Source of the DNA: CAZNPU01 sp964575335
Lineage (GTDB): Bacteria; Planctomycetota; Phycisphaerae; Phycisphaerales; SM1A02
NCBI GenBank assembly: GCA_964575335.1
Contig: CAZNPU010000009.1
Location: 42,270-106,269, forward strand
Reading direction: 5' to 3'
Length of the DNA stretch: 64,000 nucleotides
Part shown: piece after piece, positions 44,777 through 53,495 of the stretch
Numbering within the stretch: the stretch's first letter is position 1
Layout of the letters: each line of letters opens with the position of its first letter
Position numbers and translations under genes: made by a program
The notes under the pieces: generated by a model
The model's input: only the letters and a program-made list of their open reading frames with translations
Database searches by the model: none
What the model was told of the DNA's origin: nothing

Positions 44777-44869
44777 TGACGCTCAAGGCTTGCCTTATGC
44801 GTCCTGAAACTAGGATCTTTCTCCCCTCCGGAAAACGTCGGCCGCATCGGTCGGCGTTTTCTTCTTTTT
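44777..44869 (+). ncRNA. Candidate small RNA of about 90 nt
   Basis: A short interval between a sigma-70-like promoter and a strong terminator with no convincing reading frame. The terminator stem AACGTCGGCCG/CGGTCGGCGTT (44834-44844 with 44848-44858) is 11 bp with a 3-base loop and is followed by TTTTCTTCTTTTT. The transcript could instead be an attenuated leader of the gene at 45148, but 280 bases separate them. Confidence 0.5.
44832..44869 (+). terminator. Intrinsic terminator of the candidate small RNA
   Basis: An 11-bp GC-rich stem (two G-T pairs), loop CAT, and a long T-rich tail ending at 44869. Confidence 0.85.
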
Positions 44870-44879
44870 GTCGCCTGCG

Positions 44880-45147
44880 CGCTTTGGCTCAAACAAGCAG
44901 CAATTGAGGCGGGCTATGTCGGCTTGTGAGAGAGACAAGCCGGGGGTCTCGGGCGTAAATTCGCAAGCGGAACCTCCACATTCAGATTTCGTGAGCGCAT
45001 CTGGAACTCAAATGTGCGGTTTGGAAGCGCATTTGTGCGTCCACTTGGGAGGATAGGGCCGCGAATTGCTGCGCGACCACACGGCCTTGCCACTTTTGTG
45101 GCAAAACAGGTAGACTCGCCGCCGTATCGCACCGACCGAGTTACCTG
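44880..45147. other. Hairpin-rich intergenic region upstream of the isomerase-like gene
   Basis: No gene is recognised. Perfect stems occur at GGCTTGT/ACAAGCC (44921-44927 with 44935-44941) and TTGCCAC/GTGGCAA (about 45087-45104, loop TTTT), with an interrupted stem CACATT/AATGTG enclosing AGAT/ATCT (about 44978-45017). TAGACT at about 45111-45116 may be a -10 element for the plus-strand gene. I looked for glycine-riboswitch core sequences on both strands and did not find them. Confidence 0.4.
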
Positions 45148-45951
45148 ATGGCCATGCTGCTGACACTATGTGCCGGTTCGTTTCGAAGTTCCCTGTGCCA
45201 CAACGGCGATGGGGGGATGACGATATTTGATTTGCCCAGTTTCACCATACGGAAACTGGGGCTGCACGGATTGAATATCCCTGCCTCGATGCTTGCGGGG
45301 TTTTCGCTGCAGGATCTGGATCAGCTGCGCGACAGAGCCGATAAGGCCGCGTGCCCGTGCCTGGTCCTGCTTGAGGACAGCCCACTGCCCCTTGGCGATC
45401 CTGACGCCGATGTGCGCAGCGCCGCCTGCGAGCGCATTCGGCGGCTGGCTGTGGCGGCCAATCGGTTAGGCTGCAATGCGATTTCCATCCGCTGTGACGC
45501 TCCGGACGATGACGATGCGTTTGAAACCGTGGCGGAAGAGATGCGCGAGATGATGCCGACCGTCGAGCGCCTGGAACTCAACGTGTTGATCGCGCCGCAC
45601 GAAGGCCTGACCTACACCACCGAGCGACTCACCTCGCTGATCAAGCGCATCGGCGGTTTTCGCATCGGCTCGTTGCCCAGCTTCGCAGCAGCGGCTGCGT
45701 TGAATGATGGCGATCCCATCGATCCCCTGCGCAAACTCGCGCCCTATGCCGGTGCGATTCACGCCAGCGTATTGGGATTCACCAAGACCGGCGCGCACAA
45801 GGGCTACGATCTGGCTGCCTGCGTCAAGGCCATTCGCAGCGTGGGCTATCTCAACACTCTGGCGATTGACTATGTCGGCAAGGAAGATCCTGTTCCCATC
45901 GTCGAGCGAGCTCGCGATGTGCTTCAGGCGGCAATTGATGAGTCAGCCTGA
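45148..45951 (+). CDS. TIM-barrel sugar phosphate isomerase/epimerase-like protein
   Basis: A 267-aa protein of the xylose-isomerase-like TIM-barrel superfamily: repeating beta-strand/helix units with NAISIRCDAP, LNVLIAPHEGLTYTTERL and a late LAIDYVGKEDPVPIVERARDVL, which fits the usual metal-dependent sugar isomerase/epimerase end. The substrate is unknown. The first 20 residues may be artefactual; an ATG at about 45217 (MTIFDLPSFTI) is an alternative start closer to the folded region. An intrinsic terminator follows. Confidence 0.75.
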   Translation: MAMLLTLCAGSFRSSLCHNGDGGMTIFDLPSFTIRKLGLHGLNIPASMLAGFSLQDLDQLRDRADKAACPCLVLLEDSPLPLGDPDADVRSAACERIRRLAVAANRLGCNAISIRCDAPDDDDAFETVAEEMREMMPTVERLELNVLIAPHEGLTYTTERLTSLIKRIGGFRIGSLPSFAAAAALNDGDPIDPLRKLAPYAGAIHASVLGFTKTGAHKGYDLAACVKAIRSVGYLNTLAIDYVGKEDPVPIVERARDVLQAAIDESA

Positions 45952-46025
45952 TGTGCCGTGCATGTCCTGACGGGCTGGGATGAGGAACATTGAAAACGAA
46001 AGTGGCGCATGGCATAGCGCCCGCT

Positions 46026-46081
46026 GGCCCGGCGCAATGACCTGTACTGTGGCCCTTGAACTGCTGCGCCGGCCGTTTTTC
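46026..46081 (+). terminator. Intrinsic terminator after the isomerase-like gene
   Basis: The left arm GGCCCGGCGCA (46026-46036) pairs with TGCGCCGGCC (46065-46074) with one bulge across a 28-base loop, followed by GTTTTTC. Confidence 0.6.
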
Positions 46082-46200
46082 TGAGCGCCAAGTGTTGTGG
46101 ATATCCTGCAAAGCTGCGTGCGGAACACCCCGATCGGCTCTATGATTGAACGGACGAACGAACCTGTACGATCCGACCATTCTGGCCTTCCGCACGACGC

Positions 46201-46947
46201 ATGTCCGTATCGCAGCGAAACGATTGCCCGGTGATCATCACCATTGACGGCCCGGCTGGCACCGGGAAATCCACCGTGGCGAGTCTGCTGGCGCGACGGC
46301 TGGGACTTGAGTTCCTTGATACGGGGGCCATGTATCGCGCAGCAGCCCTTGTCGCGCTGGAGCAGGGCATCCAGCCTGATGATGGCGAGATGCTGGCCAA
46401 GGCGGTCGAGCGCGCTGATTTGCATTTTGACTGGCAAACCGATCCGCCGCGCGTCATGCTCGGCGATCGTGACATCAGCCAGCGCATTCGTGAGATGGAC
46501 GTCAGCGCGATTGTTTCGATCGTGGCGGCTCAGGCTCCGTTGCGACGCGTGCTTGTGCAGGAGCAGCGCCGCATCGCGCACAAGCACCCGCGGCTGGTGA
46601 GCGAGGGACGGGATCAGGGATCGGTGGTCTTTCCCGACGCATCGTTGCGGTTTTATCTGTTTGCCGATGTCGCGGTGCGTGCGCATCGGCGGGTGGCTCA
46701 ACTGGTCGCCTCGGGCGTGGCGGTCGATGAGCAGCGGGTCGTGCGCGACATCGAAGAGCGCGATCGGCTGGACGCCACGCGGCAGGTGGGACCGCTGGTA
46801 CGGCCGCAGGGGGCAATCGACATTGACACCAGCAACCGCACGGCTGAGCAGGTGGTGGATGTGATGGAAGCCATCGCCCGTCAGCGACTGCCCGATGCCG
46901 ACTTCAAACCCGATCGCGAGGCGCTGCGCGATGGCGCTGGACATTGA
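46201..46947 (+). CDS. cmk: Cytidylate kinase
   Basis: A 248-aa kinase that phosphorylates CMP and dCMP. It has the P-loop DGPAGTGKSTVA (16-27), LDTGAMYRA, a CMP-binding SEGRDQGSVVFPDA segment and the lid residues ERDRLDATRQVGPL. The order is that of bacterial Cmk. It is immediately followed by plsC, a frequent pairing in bacteria. A TATGAT hexamer about 55 bases upstream may be its -10 element. Confidence 0.95.
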   Translation: MSVSQRNDCPVIITIDGPAGTGKSTVASLLARRLGLEFLDTGAMYRAAALVALEQGIQPDDGEMLAKAVERADLHFDWQTDPPRVMLGDRDISQRIREMDVSAIVSIVAAQAPLRRVLVQEQRRIAHKHPRLVSEGRDQGSVVFPDASLRFYLFADVAVRAHRRVAQLVASGVAVDEQRVVRDIEERDRLDATRQVGPLVRPQGAIDIDTSNRTAEQVVDVMEAIARQRLPDADFKPDREALRDGAGH

Positions 46948-46998
46948 AGCGGAGGTGTTCACAATGCGGCCCATCGGCTTGCTCTGGAGCGATGCGGC

Positions 46999-47769
46999 GT
47001 GTTGAAATTTCTGCAAACCAGCCGACGCGCCCCGGGACGCCCAGCCTTTGCCCTGGTGTTCTGGTGGACATTTGTTCGCGGCCTGATCTGGCTTGTGTTC
47101 AAGCTGCTGTACCGGTTGCGGTGTTACGGCTTTGAACACGTGCCGCGTACCGGGCCGGTGATTTACGTTGCCAACCATCAGTCGCATTACGATCCGCCGA
47201 TTGCAGGCATTCTCGTCCATGACCGGCCGTTTGCAGCAATGGCGCGGGCGAGTTTGTTCAAGTTCAAGCCGTTTGCGTGGATGATCCGCAGCATCGGCGC
47301 GATCGACCTTGAGCGGGGCAAGGGCGATGCGGGCGCGATGAAAGCAGCCCTGGCTGAGCTGGAAGCCGGCCGATGCGTATTGATTTTCCCTGAAGGAACG
47401 CGCACGCGCGACGGCGCGCTTGGTGAGTTTCAACGCGGCGTGATGCTGCTGATCAAACGATCCTGCGCGCCGGTCATGCCGATTGCCATTGAAGGCGCAT
47501 TTGATATCTGGCCTACCACCGCTGCGCGGCCGAAATTATCAGGGCGGCTGGGCGTCATGGCAGCGCCGCCGATCCCGGCTGATGAATTGCTCAAGGACGG
47601 CGCAGATACAGGGCTGGAGCGATTGAAGCGGCAGATTGAGTTGATGCGTCTGCAGTTGCGCGATGAAATGCGTCGCACAAGCCGCGGCCGCTACCCTGCA
47701 CCCGGTCCGGGCGATGAACCCTATTGGGCGCGCAATGCACAAGCGCAGCAACAGCGACAGGAACAATAA
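46999..47769 (+). CDS. plsC: 1-acyl-sn-glycerol-3-phosphate acyltransferase
   Basis: A 256-aa PlsC-type acyltransferase that makes phosphatidic acid. Motif NHQSHYDPP (HX4D), then FPEGTRTRDGALGEFQRGV and the P-rich VMPIAIEGAF are all present. A hydrophobic N-terminal segment (about 15-35) anchors it to the membrane. The C-terminal 30 residues are Arg/Gln-rich and unusual. The GTG start at 46999 lies 52 bases after cmk. It complements PlsX/PlsY encoded elsewhere in this window. Confidence 0.92.
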   Translation: MLKFLQTSRRAPGRPAFALVFWWTFVRGLIWLVFKLLYRLRCYGFEHVPRTGPVIYVANHQSHYDPPIAGILVHDRPFAAMARASLFKFKPFAWMIRSIGAIDLERGKGDAGAMKAALAELEAGRCVLIFPEGTRTRDGALGEFQRGVMLLIKRSCAPVMPIAIEGAFDIWPTTAARPKLSGRLGVMAAPPIPADELLKDGADTGLERLKRQIELMRLQLRDEMRRTSRGRYPAPGPGDEPYWARNAQAQQQRQEQ

Positions 47770-47841
47770 ATTCATCAGTTCGTCGCAGGGCGCTCCGTGA
47801 TTTCAGCATGCACACGGAGCGTCACTGACGCTGCACACATG

Positions 47842-47908
47842 GCGCGGTGCGAGGGAGCGAGGCAAAGCACGCGCGGCTCGCGCGTGCTCTCACCGCATCG
47901 CACCGCGC
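47842..47908. terminator. Nested inverted repeat between convergent plsC and htpX
   Basis: Outer arms GCGCGGTGCGA (47842-47852) and TCGCACCGCGC (47898-47908) enclose a perfect 9-bp stem AGCACGCGC/GCGCGTGCT (47866-47874 with 47880-47888). There is no T-run on either strand, so it is a candidate bidirectional transcript barrier rather than a standard terminator. Confidence 0.5.
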
Positions 47909-48014
47909 TACGCCATAATCGCGCATGACTTCACACAGCCCGGCGACTGGCGTCGCGCTCGTCTGTCGCTTCGCTTCCTTCACGGAAAGCACGCGGAGCG
48001 CGTGCTGCTTTCCG

Positions 48015-48851
48015 TTATCCGTTCAACAGCGCAGCAATACGCTTCTGGGTCGGCGGGTGCGTAGCGAACAGATTGGTCAGCGTCTGGCCCATGAAAGGCT
48101 CGACGATGAAGAGATTGTTCATCGCCGGGTTCGGGTTGTCCATTGGCACGCGGCGAGCTACTGACTCCAGCTTCTGCAGGGCCGAAGCCAAGCCATGCGG
48201 CGAGCCGGCGATCTTGGCGCCGTCGGCATCGGCCACGTACTCGCGGGAGCGGCTGATCATTGCCTTGATGAGCGCTGCGCCCACCATGCCCAGCAGTACC
48301 ATGCCGATCATGGCCAGCGGGTTGCCGCCTTGCCGATTCCCCGCGCCGAACCACATGGTTGAATACGCCAGCATGCTGAAAATACCCGCAATCGTGGCCG
48401 CCACGGTTGATGTGAGAGTGTCACGGTTCTTGATGTGCGCCAGCTCATGGGCCATCACGCCCTCAAGTTCCTCATGATTCAGCAGGCGCAGCGCACCGAC
48501 CGTTACCGCAACCGCAGCATGGTTGGGGTTGCGACCGGTGGCAAATGCATTCGGCGCTTCCTGGGGGCAGATGTACACCCGCGGCATGGGCAGTCCCGCC
48601 CGTTGCGACAATCGACGAACCATGTCGTAGAGATCCGGCGCGGTGCGTTCGTCAACCTCTCGGCCACGCATCGCTGCAATCGCGATCTTGTCGGAGAAGA
48701 ACCACGCCGAGAAATTCATGATCACGCCGATCACCCCGGCGAAGATCATGCCTTCAACACCCCATGCCGAGCCGATCAGCACCAGCAGGCCGAACAGCAG
48801 GGCAAGCAGCACAGCCGTTTTTACGTTGTTCACAAATGCAGTCATAGTCAC
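48015..48851 (-). CDS. htpX: Membrane zinc metalloprotease HtpX
   Basis: A 278-aa M48 family protease of the inner membrane that degrades misfolded membrane proteins. The HELAH zinc site is at 135-139, two N-terminal helices lie at about 12-50, two more at about 150-200, and the third ligand region is ADADGAKIAGSP. The NPAMNNLFIVEPF and ATHPPTQKRI end is typical. AACCC before the ATG offers no Shine-Dalgarno. Confidence 0.95.
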   Translation of the reverse strand: MTMTAFVNNVKTAVLLALLFGLLVLIGSAWGVEGMIFAGVIGVIMNFSAWFFSDKIAIAAMRGREVDERTAPDLYDMVRRLSQRAGLPMPRVYICPQEAPNAFATGRNPNHAAVAVTVGALRLLNHEELEGVMAHELAHIKNRDTLTSTVAATIAGIFSMLAYSTMWFGAGNRQGGNPLAMIGMVLLGMVGAALIKAMISRSREYVADADGAKIAGSPHGLASALQKLESVARRVPMDNPNPAMNNLFIVEPFMGQTLTNLFATHPPTQKRIAALLNG

Positions 48852-48993
48852 GAATAATAGGGTTCAACTTCTTTTTCGTTTGCGTTGCAGGTGAATCATC
48901 CACGCTGCCTGCAGTGTCAGCGCGCGTTTGCTGGCCGCAGGCGCAGAGGGTTTTTCACATTGCCTGCTTGTGAAGCGACGAACGTCGCAGCGT

Positions 48994-49797
48994 TCACACC
49001 ACTCCCAGCATGCTCGCGCTCGCCCAGAGCATGAGCAAGATGAATGCCACTCGCACCAGAGGCAGCGGCAATGCGTGCGTGAGCTTGCCGCCGAACATGC
49101 CGCCTATGACTGCAGTCGGTGCGAGAAAAATCGCCACTTCCACGCTGTCACGCCAACTGAGATTCAGCGACTGGCCAGCAGTGTCGGTCAACATTGCCAG
49201 CGTGTAGCTTTTTCGAACCGCGCCGACGCTTGCACTGATGCACATAAAGGCAGCAGTAGTGGCAATACTCTGCCGCAGTGGCAGCCGGCAGACGCGTTGC
49301 AGCAGCGGGACCGCCACAATGCCGCCGCCCACGCCGAGCAATCCTGCCATGAAGCCTGTGAACGCGCCCACCCCGCCTGCAATCGGCCAGTTGATCCGCT
49401 GCGCGTCAGCAGCAGGTTCAGCCCGTTTGCGTATCAATTGCTGCACGTTGCTGAAGACGACATAAAGCAGAAACACGCCGAACACCTGTTCCAGCCGCTT
49501 GCTGCCCATGTGGTTGCTGGCCTCCACGCCCACCACGATGAACACCACGCCAAACGGCACCATGCGTCTCATCACATCCCAGCGCACCGCTTTGGCGCGA
49601 TGATGCTGCACCATCGCCGGCACCGCCACAAAGACGTTCACAATCATCGCCACAGCCTGCGAGACGTGATGCTCCAGCTTCAGCAGCAACGTGAGCACGG
49701 GGATCATCAGAACCGATCCGCCTATGCCCAGCATCCCCCCAAGCGCGCCGGCCGCCAGACCCAAGCCGAGAAGTCCAAGAATCGTTTGAAGTGTCAC
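48994..49797 (-). CDS. TSUP (TauE/SafE) family membrane transporter
   Basis: A 267-aa protein with about eight hydrophobic segments arranged as two internal repeats. Each repeat has a Gly-rich turn: GALGGMLGIGGSVLMIPVL at the start and MAGLLGVGGGIVAVPLL in the second half. This is the TSUP signature. Family members carry sulfite, sulfoacetate or related anions; the substrate here is open. It is separated from htpX by about 140 bases. Confidence 0.88.
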   Translation of the reverse strand: MTLQTILGLLGLGLAAGALGGMLGIGGSVLMIPVLTLLLKLEHHVSQAVAMIVNVFVAVPAMVQHHRAKAVRWDVMRRMVPFGVVFIVVGVEASNHMGSKRLEQVFGVFLLYVVFSNVQQLIRKRAEPAADAQRINWPIAGGVGAFTGFMAGLLGVGGGIVAVPLLQRVCRLPLRQSIATTAAFMCISASVGAVRKSYTLAMLTDTAGQSLNLSWRDSVEVAIFLAPTAVIGGMFGGKLTHALPLPLVRVAFILLMLWASASMLGVV

Positions 49798-50109
49798 AGC
49801 GTGGCAGTGTACGGCAGGGCGTTGATCGGGGGCGCGAAACCGCTCGTTATCGACAAGTTGTGAGAAATTCCTTGAATGCTTGACTGATTTTGCCGAATAC
49901 GGACCCGGCAGTATTCTTGCCTAACCCGTTTATTCAGAACGGTTTATGGTAGTTATCGGCCGCAGGAGGCAAATCAGCAGGCTCGACGGCTTGCGTCGGG
50001 CTCATGTGCAGGTACAGTCTGCGAAACCTGCCGGACAAATTCAAGACTCGGAGCCCGCCAGTTTGCGGACCATCCCAGGGGGTCCGTGCAGAACCACCGG
50101 AGCACGATC
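49798..50109. other. Divergent intergenic region before the 3D-domain gene
   Basis: 312 bases. A weak promoter-like pair TTGAAT and GAATAC with a 17-base spacer (about 49872-49900, plus strand) and a hairpin CGGACC/GGTCCG (about 50067-50087) lie upstream of the 3D-domain gene. Nothing else is recognised. Confidence 0.35.
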
Positions 50110-50871
50110 ATGAAGACCAGGAACATGACCACACTGCCCGCGCGTGCTGTGCATCGACATCGGCTGCTGCTTGCTGCAGCATTGTGTGCAGCGGTTCCTG
50201 CCCTGTGCGTTGCTGCGGGGCTGTTCAGCGGAAAAGCACATTTTCCCACACTGGTAGCGGTGGAGGAAATGCCGCTTGACGCCCGGGCAGTTGCTCGCAA
50301 GATCCAAGCTCCGGCAGCGGTTCCTCTCAGCAGACAATCGCTTGTGCCTGAAACACGCCCGAGCCAGGCGAATGAAACGCTTGCGAGCAGCGCCGGCGCT
50401 GATGCCGTTGCTGATGATGCTGATCTGACAAACACGACCATCCGTCATGATGATGATGACGCGAACATTCGCTACTTCAACGGTCGACCGGTGCGGCCGG
50501 CACGCACTATGACCATGGTCGTCACAGCCTACAGCCCCGATGAGCGGTCCTGCGGCAAGTTTGCCGACAACATCACCGCCAGCGGCTACTCGGTGTGGAC
50601 CAACGGCATGAAGCTGGTCGCTGCCGACACCACAATCCTGCCCTTCGGCACGCTTGTCTCCATCCCCGGATACGACGACGGCAACGTGGTGCCCGTGCTT
50701 GACCGCGGCGGAGCGATCAAAGGCAACCGCCTGGATGTGCTTTACCCCACCCACGAACTCGCCCTTCGCTGGGGCGTGCAGGAGCTTGAAGTCACCGTAT
50801 GGGAATACGCTGACGGCCTGCCCAACGGCTTCAAGGCTCGCTTCAACAGCGCGTCAGCAGTCAAGGATTGA
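50110..50871 (+). CDS. 3D-domain (MltA/EntA-like) secreted protein
   Basis: A 253-aa protein with a signal segment (hydrophobic core LLLAAALCAAVPALCVAAG), a disordered Ala/Asp-rich linker and a C-terminal 3D domain. The domain runs from MTMVVTAYSPDERSCGK to VPVLDRGGAIKGNRLDVLYPTHELALRWG, with the conserved Asp residues of the double-psi barrel. The fold is shared with MltA lytic transglycosylases and enterotoxin-like 3D proteins, so it probably acts on peptidoglycan-like glycans. ATG 50110 is chosen over 50086 because it starts at the basic n-region. Confidence 0.82.
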   Translation: MKTRNMTTLPARAVHRHRLLLAAALCAAVPALCVAAGLFSGKAHFPTLVAVEEMPLDARAVARKIQAPAAVPLSRQSLVPETRPSQANETLASSAGADAVADDADLTNTTIRHDDDDANIRYFNGRPVRPARTMTMVVTAYSPDERSCGKFADNITASGYSVWTNGMKLVAADTTILPFGTLVSIPGYDDGNVVPVLDRGGAIKGNRLDVLYPTHELALRWGVQELEVTVWEYADGLPNGFKARFNSASAVKD

Positions 50872-50974
50872 ACTGAGCTGAATCCACCCGAGCCGGGCGG
50901 CTTGCTTGTGCATCAACGGCCAACATGCAGATCGCATGCGTGGCGCTGTGTGTTGCGTATTGCCTTGCGATGAA

Positions 50975-51754
50975 TCATGTCTGCGGCTCTGATCGCTGCT
51001 TTGCGAGCGTGACTTCTGTGCGATACATGAGCTGCACATGCTGATCACGCTGATGCTGTTCAAACAGGCAGCGCAGGTCATTGTCGAGCTGCTCGCGCAG
51101 CGGACCTTCGCGCGGGAAATACGAAGCGCTGTGCGCGCGGGCCAATACGCCCTGCAGATCAAGTTGCTGCACGTTGGGGAATGCTGCACGATCGATGATT
51201 TCGAAATATTCGCTTGACGGATCGGCGCTGCGATCAGGCGGGACAGCCAGGCCACGCTGTGCTGCATCGTGTTGCGCACGCTCCGCAACGGCGCAGAAGC
51301 CAGCGGTAAACGAATCGGCACGGTCTTTGACGTTCCAGACCAGCGCAAGCCGTCCGCCCGGCCGCAGAATCCGGTGAAACTCCGCGAGCGCCGCTGCAGC
51401 GTCAAACCAATGAAATGATTGTGCGCATATCACCAGATCGACGCAGCTGCGTTCAAGTCCGGTCGCTTCACCCGTGCCATAGCGATATTCGATGAGGTTG
51501 TTCACAGGTGAGCCGGCGCGGCGTGCGCGTTCGAGCATGTCTCGATTGGGATCGATGCCGACGACATGGATGCCGCGTGCTGCAAGCAGGCGCGATGCGA
51601 TGCCGGTGCCGCAGCCGACGTCTGCAGCATGAATGGGCGGCGTGAGATCGCTGACGATAAAGTCAATCGCTGCGGCAGGATACGTCGGCCGATGCGCATC
51701 ATACACATCAGCAAGTCCGGTGAAATATTCAGTAACGAGCAGGGGCTTGGACAT
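50975..51754 (-). CDS. SAM-dependent methyltransferase
   Basis: A 259-aa class I methyltransferase. Motif I AADVGCGTG is at 44-51, the acidic strand-2 end is VVGIDPNRDML, and motif IV-like CAQSFHWFDAAAALAEFHRILRPGG is typical of the type 11 methyltransferases. A much longer frame exists upstream but its first 135 residues have unstructured composition and lie over the comM gene. ATG 51754 gives the usual start (YFTGLADVYDAHRPTYP). The substrate is unknown. Confidence 0.87.
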   Translation of the reverse strand: MSKPLLVTEYFTGLADVYDAHRPTYPAAAIDFIVSDLTPPIHAADVGCGTGIASRLLAARGIHVVGIDPNRDMLERARRAGSPVNNLIEYRYGTGEATGLERSCVDLVICAQSFHWFDAAAALAEFHRILRPGGRLALVWNVKDRADSFTAGFCAVAERAQHDAAQRGLAVPPDRSADPSSEYFEIIDRAAFPNVQQLDLQGVLARAHSASYFPREGPLREQLDNDLRCLFEQHQRDQHVQLMYRTEVTLAKQRSEPQT

Positions 51755-51875
51755 TATGTGAAATCTTATGATGTGCCGATGCGCTTGTGATGAGGTAATT
51801 ATGGTTGCTGCGGAATTGCTCAGCGACAATGCAGCGCCACATGCAGACGGGCAATGAGCCGGTACAATCCAGGCC

Positions 51876-53405
51876 GTGATTAGCCGGGTGCATAGTTTTG
51901 TTCTGCAGGGCATCGACGCCATTGCATGCGAAATCGAAGCTGACCTCAGTGCGGTGGGGCTGCCAAGGACAACCGTGGTGGGGCTGCCTGATGCGGCGGT
52001 GAAGGAGTCGATGGAGCGGGTGCGCACCGCGCTGCTCAACAGCGGCTTTCGGTTTCCGCAGACGCGCATCACCATCAATCTCGCGCCGGCGGATGTCAAG
52101 AAAGAAGGCCCGGTGTATGACCTGCCGTTCGCGGTTGCGCTGCTCCGCGCTGAAGGCACGATCGTGCCGCATGCTGGCGCGGACGGTCAGCCTGCAGTTG
52201 ATGATTTCATCATTGCCGGCGAGCTTGCGCTGGACGGTCGTGTGCGGCCGATCAAGGGCGTGATCAGTTTGGCCCTGCTGGCCAGACAAAAGCGAATGCG
52301 CGGCGTGATTGTGCCCAGTCAAAACGCTGCCGAGGCCGCGACGGTGGACGGCATCGAAGTTTACGGCGTGAGAACGCTTGGCGAAGTCGTCGGCTTTTTC
52401 AATCGGCATTGTCAACTCGCGATGCAGCCGCCGATCGATGCGGAACACCTCATCGCTCAATCGAAAGCGCCTGTCGATTTCGGCGACGTTCGAGGCCAGG
52501 AGGTAGCCAAGCGGGCTGTCATGGTGGCTGCGGCAGGTATGCATAATCTGCTGCTCATTGGACCTGCAGGAACAGGCAAGACGATGATGGCCAAGGCGCT
52601 GCCCAGCGTGCTGCCGCCGCTCACGCGCGAAGAGGCTCTGGAAGTCATGCGCATTTATTCCAGCGTGGGGCGCATCCCGCGGGGGCAGGCGCTCATGACC
52701 CAGCGGCCCGTGCGCACGCCGCACCACACCGCATCGTCGCTAGCGATTATTGGTGGCGGAACTGTGCCGCGTCCGGGCGATGTGAGTCTGGCGCATCGCG
52801 GGATTCTGTTTCTTGATGAAATGCCCGAGTTCAGCCGCGATGTGCTGGAGACGCTGCGCCAACCGTTGGAAGACGGCTGCGTCACAATCGCACGTGCGCA
52901 CGGCTCGGTGCGTTTTCCTGCTCAGTTCATGCTGGTGGCGGCGCTCAATCCAACGCCCAAGGGCGACATGGCCAACGATGAAGTGAGTCAGCGTGCGATG
53001 GAAAAGTATCTGGCGAAGATTTCCGGCCCGCTGATCGATCGCATCGATATACACGTCGAAGTGCCAGCCGTTCCATATAAACAGCTCATCTCACAGACAC
53101 GCGGCACCGACAGTGCGACGATTCGCCAGCGCGTGCTGGAGGCGCGGGAAGTTCAGCGCATCAGGCAAGGTGCCGTAACCAATGCGGAGCTGTCGGGCAA
53201 GATGCTCGACAAGTTCGCTGCGATGGATGATGCAGCGCAAACCATGCTCGGCCAGGCGATGACGGAACTGAAGTTGAGCGCTCGCGCGTATGACAAAATC
53301 CGGCGCGTGGCGAGAACAATCGCCGACCTCGATCGCTCCGAATGCGTGCGCATGGAACACATTGGCGAGGCGGTGCAGTACCGGTTGCTTGATCGGATTC
53401 TGTGA
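51876..53405 (+). CDS. comM: YifB/ComM family Mg-chelatase-like AAA+ protein
   Basis: A 509-aa helicase-like AAA+ protein; ComM of Vibrio promotes branch migration in natural transformation. It has the N-terminal ChlI-like domain (PDAAVKESMERVRTAL), Walker A GPAGTGKT (229-236), RPVRTPHHTASSLAIIGGG and Walker B LFLDEMPEF, and the C-terminal domain ends RVARTIADLD. All family blocks are intact. The GTG start at 51876 lies 7 bases after TACAAT with no Shine-Dalgarno, pointing to a leaderless message. Confidence 0.92.
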   Translation: MISRVHSFVLQGIDAIACEIEADLSAVGLPRTTVVGLPDAAVKESMERVRTALLNSGFRFPQTRITINLAPADVKKEGPVYDLPFAVALLRAEGTIVPHAGADGQPAVDDFIIAGELALDGRVRPIKGVISLALLARQKRMRGVIVPSQNAAEAATVDGIEVYGVRTLGEVVGFFNRHCQLAMQPPIDAEHLIAQSKAPVDFGDVRGQEVAKRAVMVAAAGMHNLLLIGPAGTGKTMMAKALPSVLPPLTREEALEVMRIYSSVGRIPRGQALMTQRPVRTPHHTASSLAIIGGGTVPRPGDVSLAHRGILFLDEMPEFSRDVLETLRQPLEDGCVTIARAHGSVRFPAQFMLVAALNPTPKGDMANDEVSQRAMEKYLAKISGPLIDRIDIHVEVPAVPYKQLISQTRGTDSATIRQRVLEAREVQRIRQGAVTNAELSGKMLDKFAAMDDAAQTMLGQAMTELKLSARAYDKIRRVARTIADLDRSECVRMEHIGEAVQYRLLDRIL

Positions 53406-53495
53406 TCAATCGTCTGTGCGCGCATTGGGATAACCGCATCGCGTTGTGCTGTGCGGAAAATCCTCGCCATCATCATCCACTCACCCGCGGCGGCG

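Noticed and set aside
44690..45120. A glycine riboswitch upstream of gcvH
   Set aside because: The conserved core sequences (such as GCCGAAGG and CTCTCAGGC) are absent on both strands.
45943..47433. A 496-residue minus-strand frame opposite cmk and plsC
   Set aside because: It is an antisense shadow; both plus-strand genes have full signatures.
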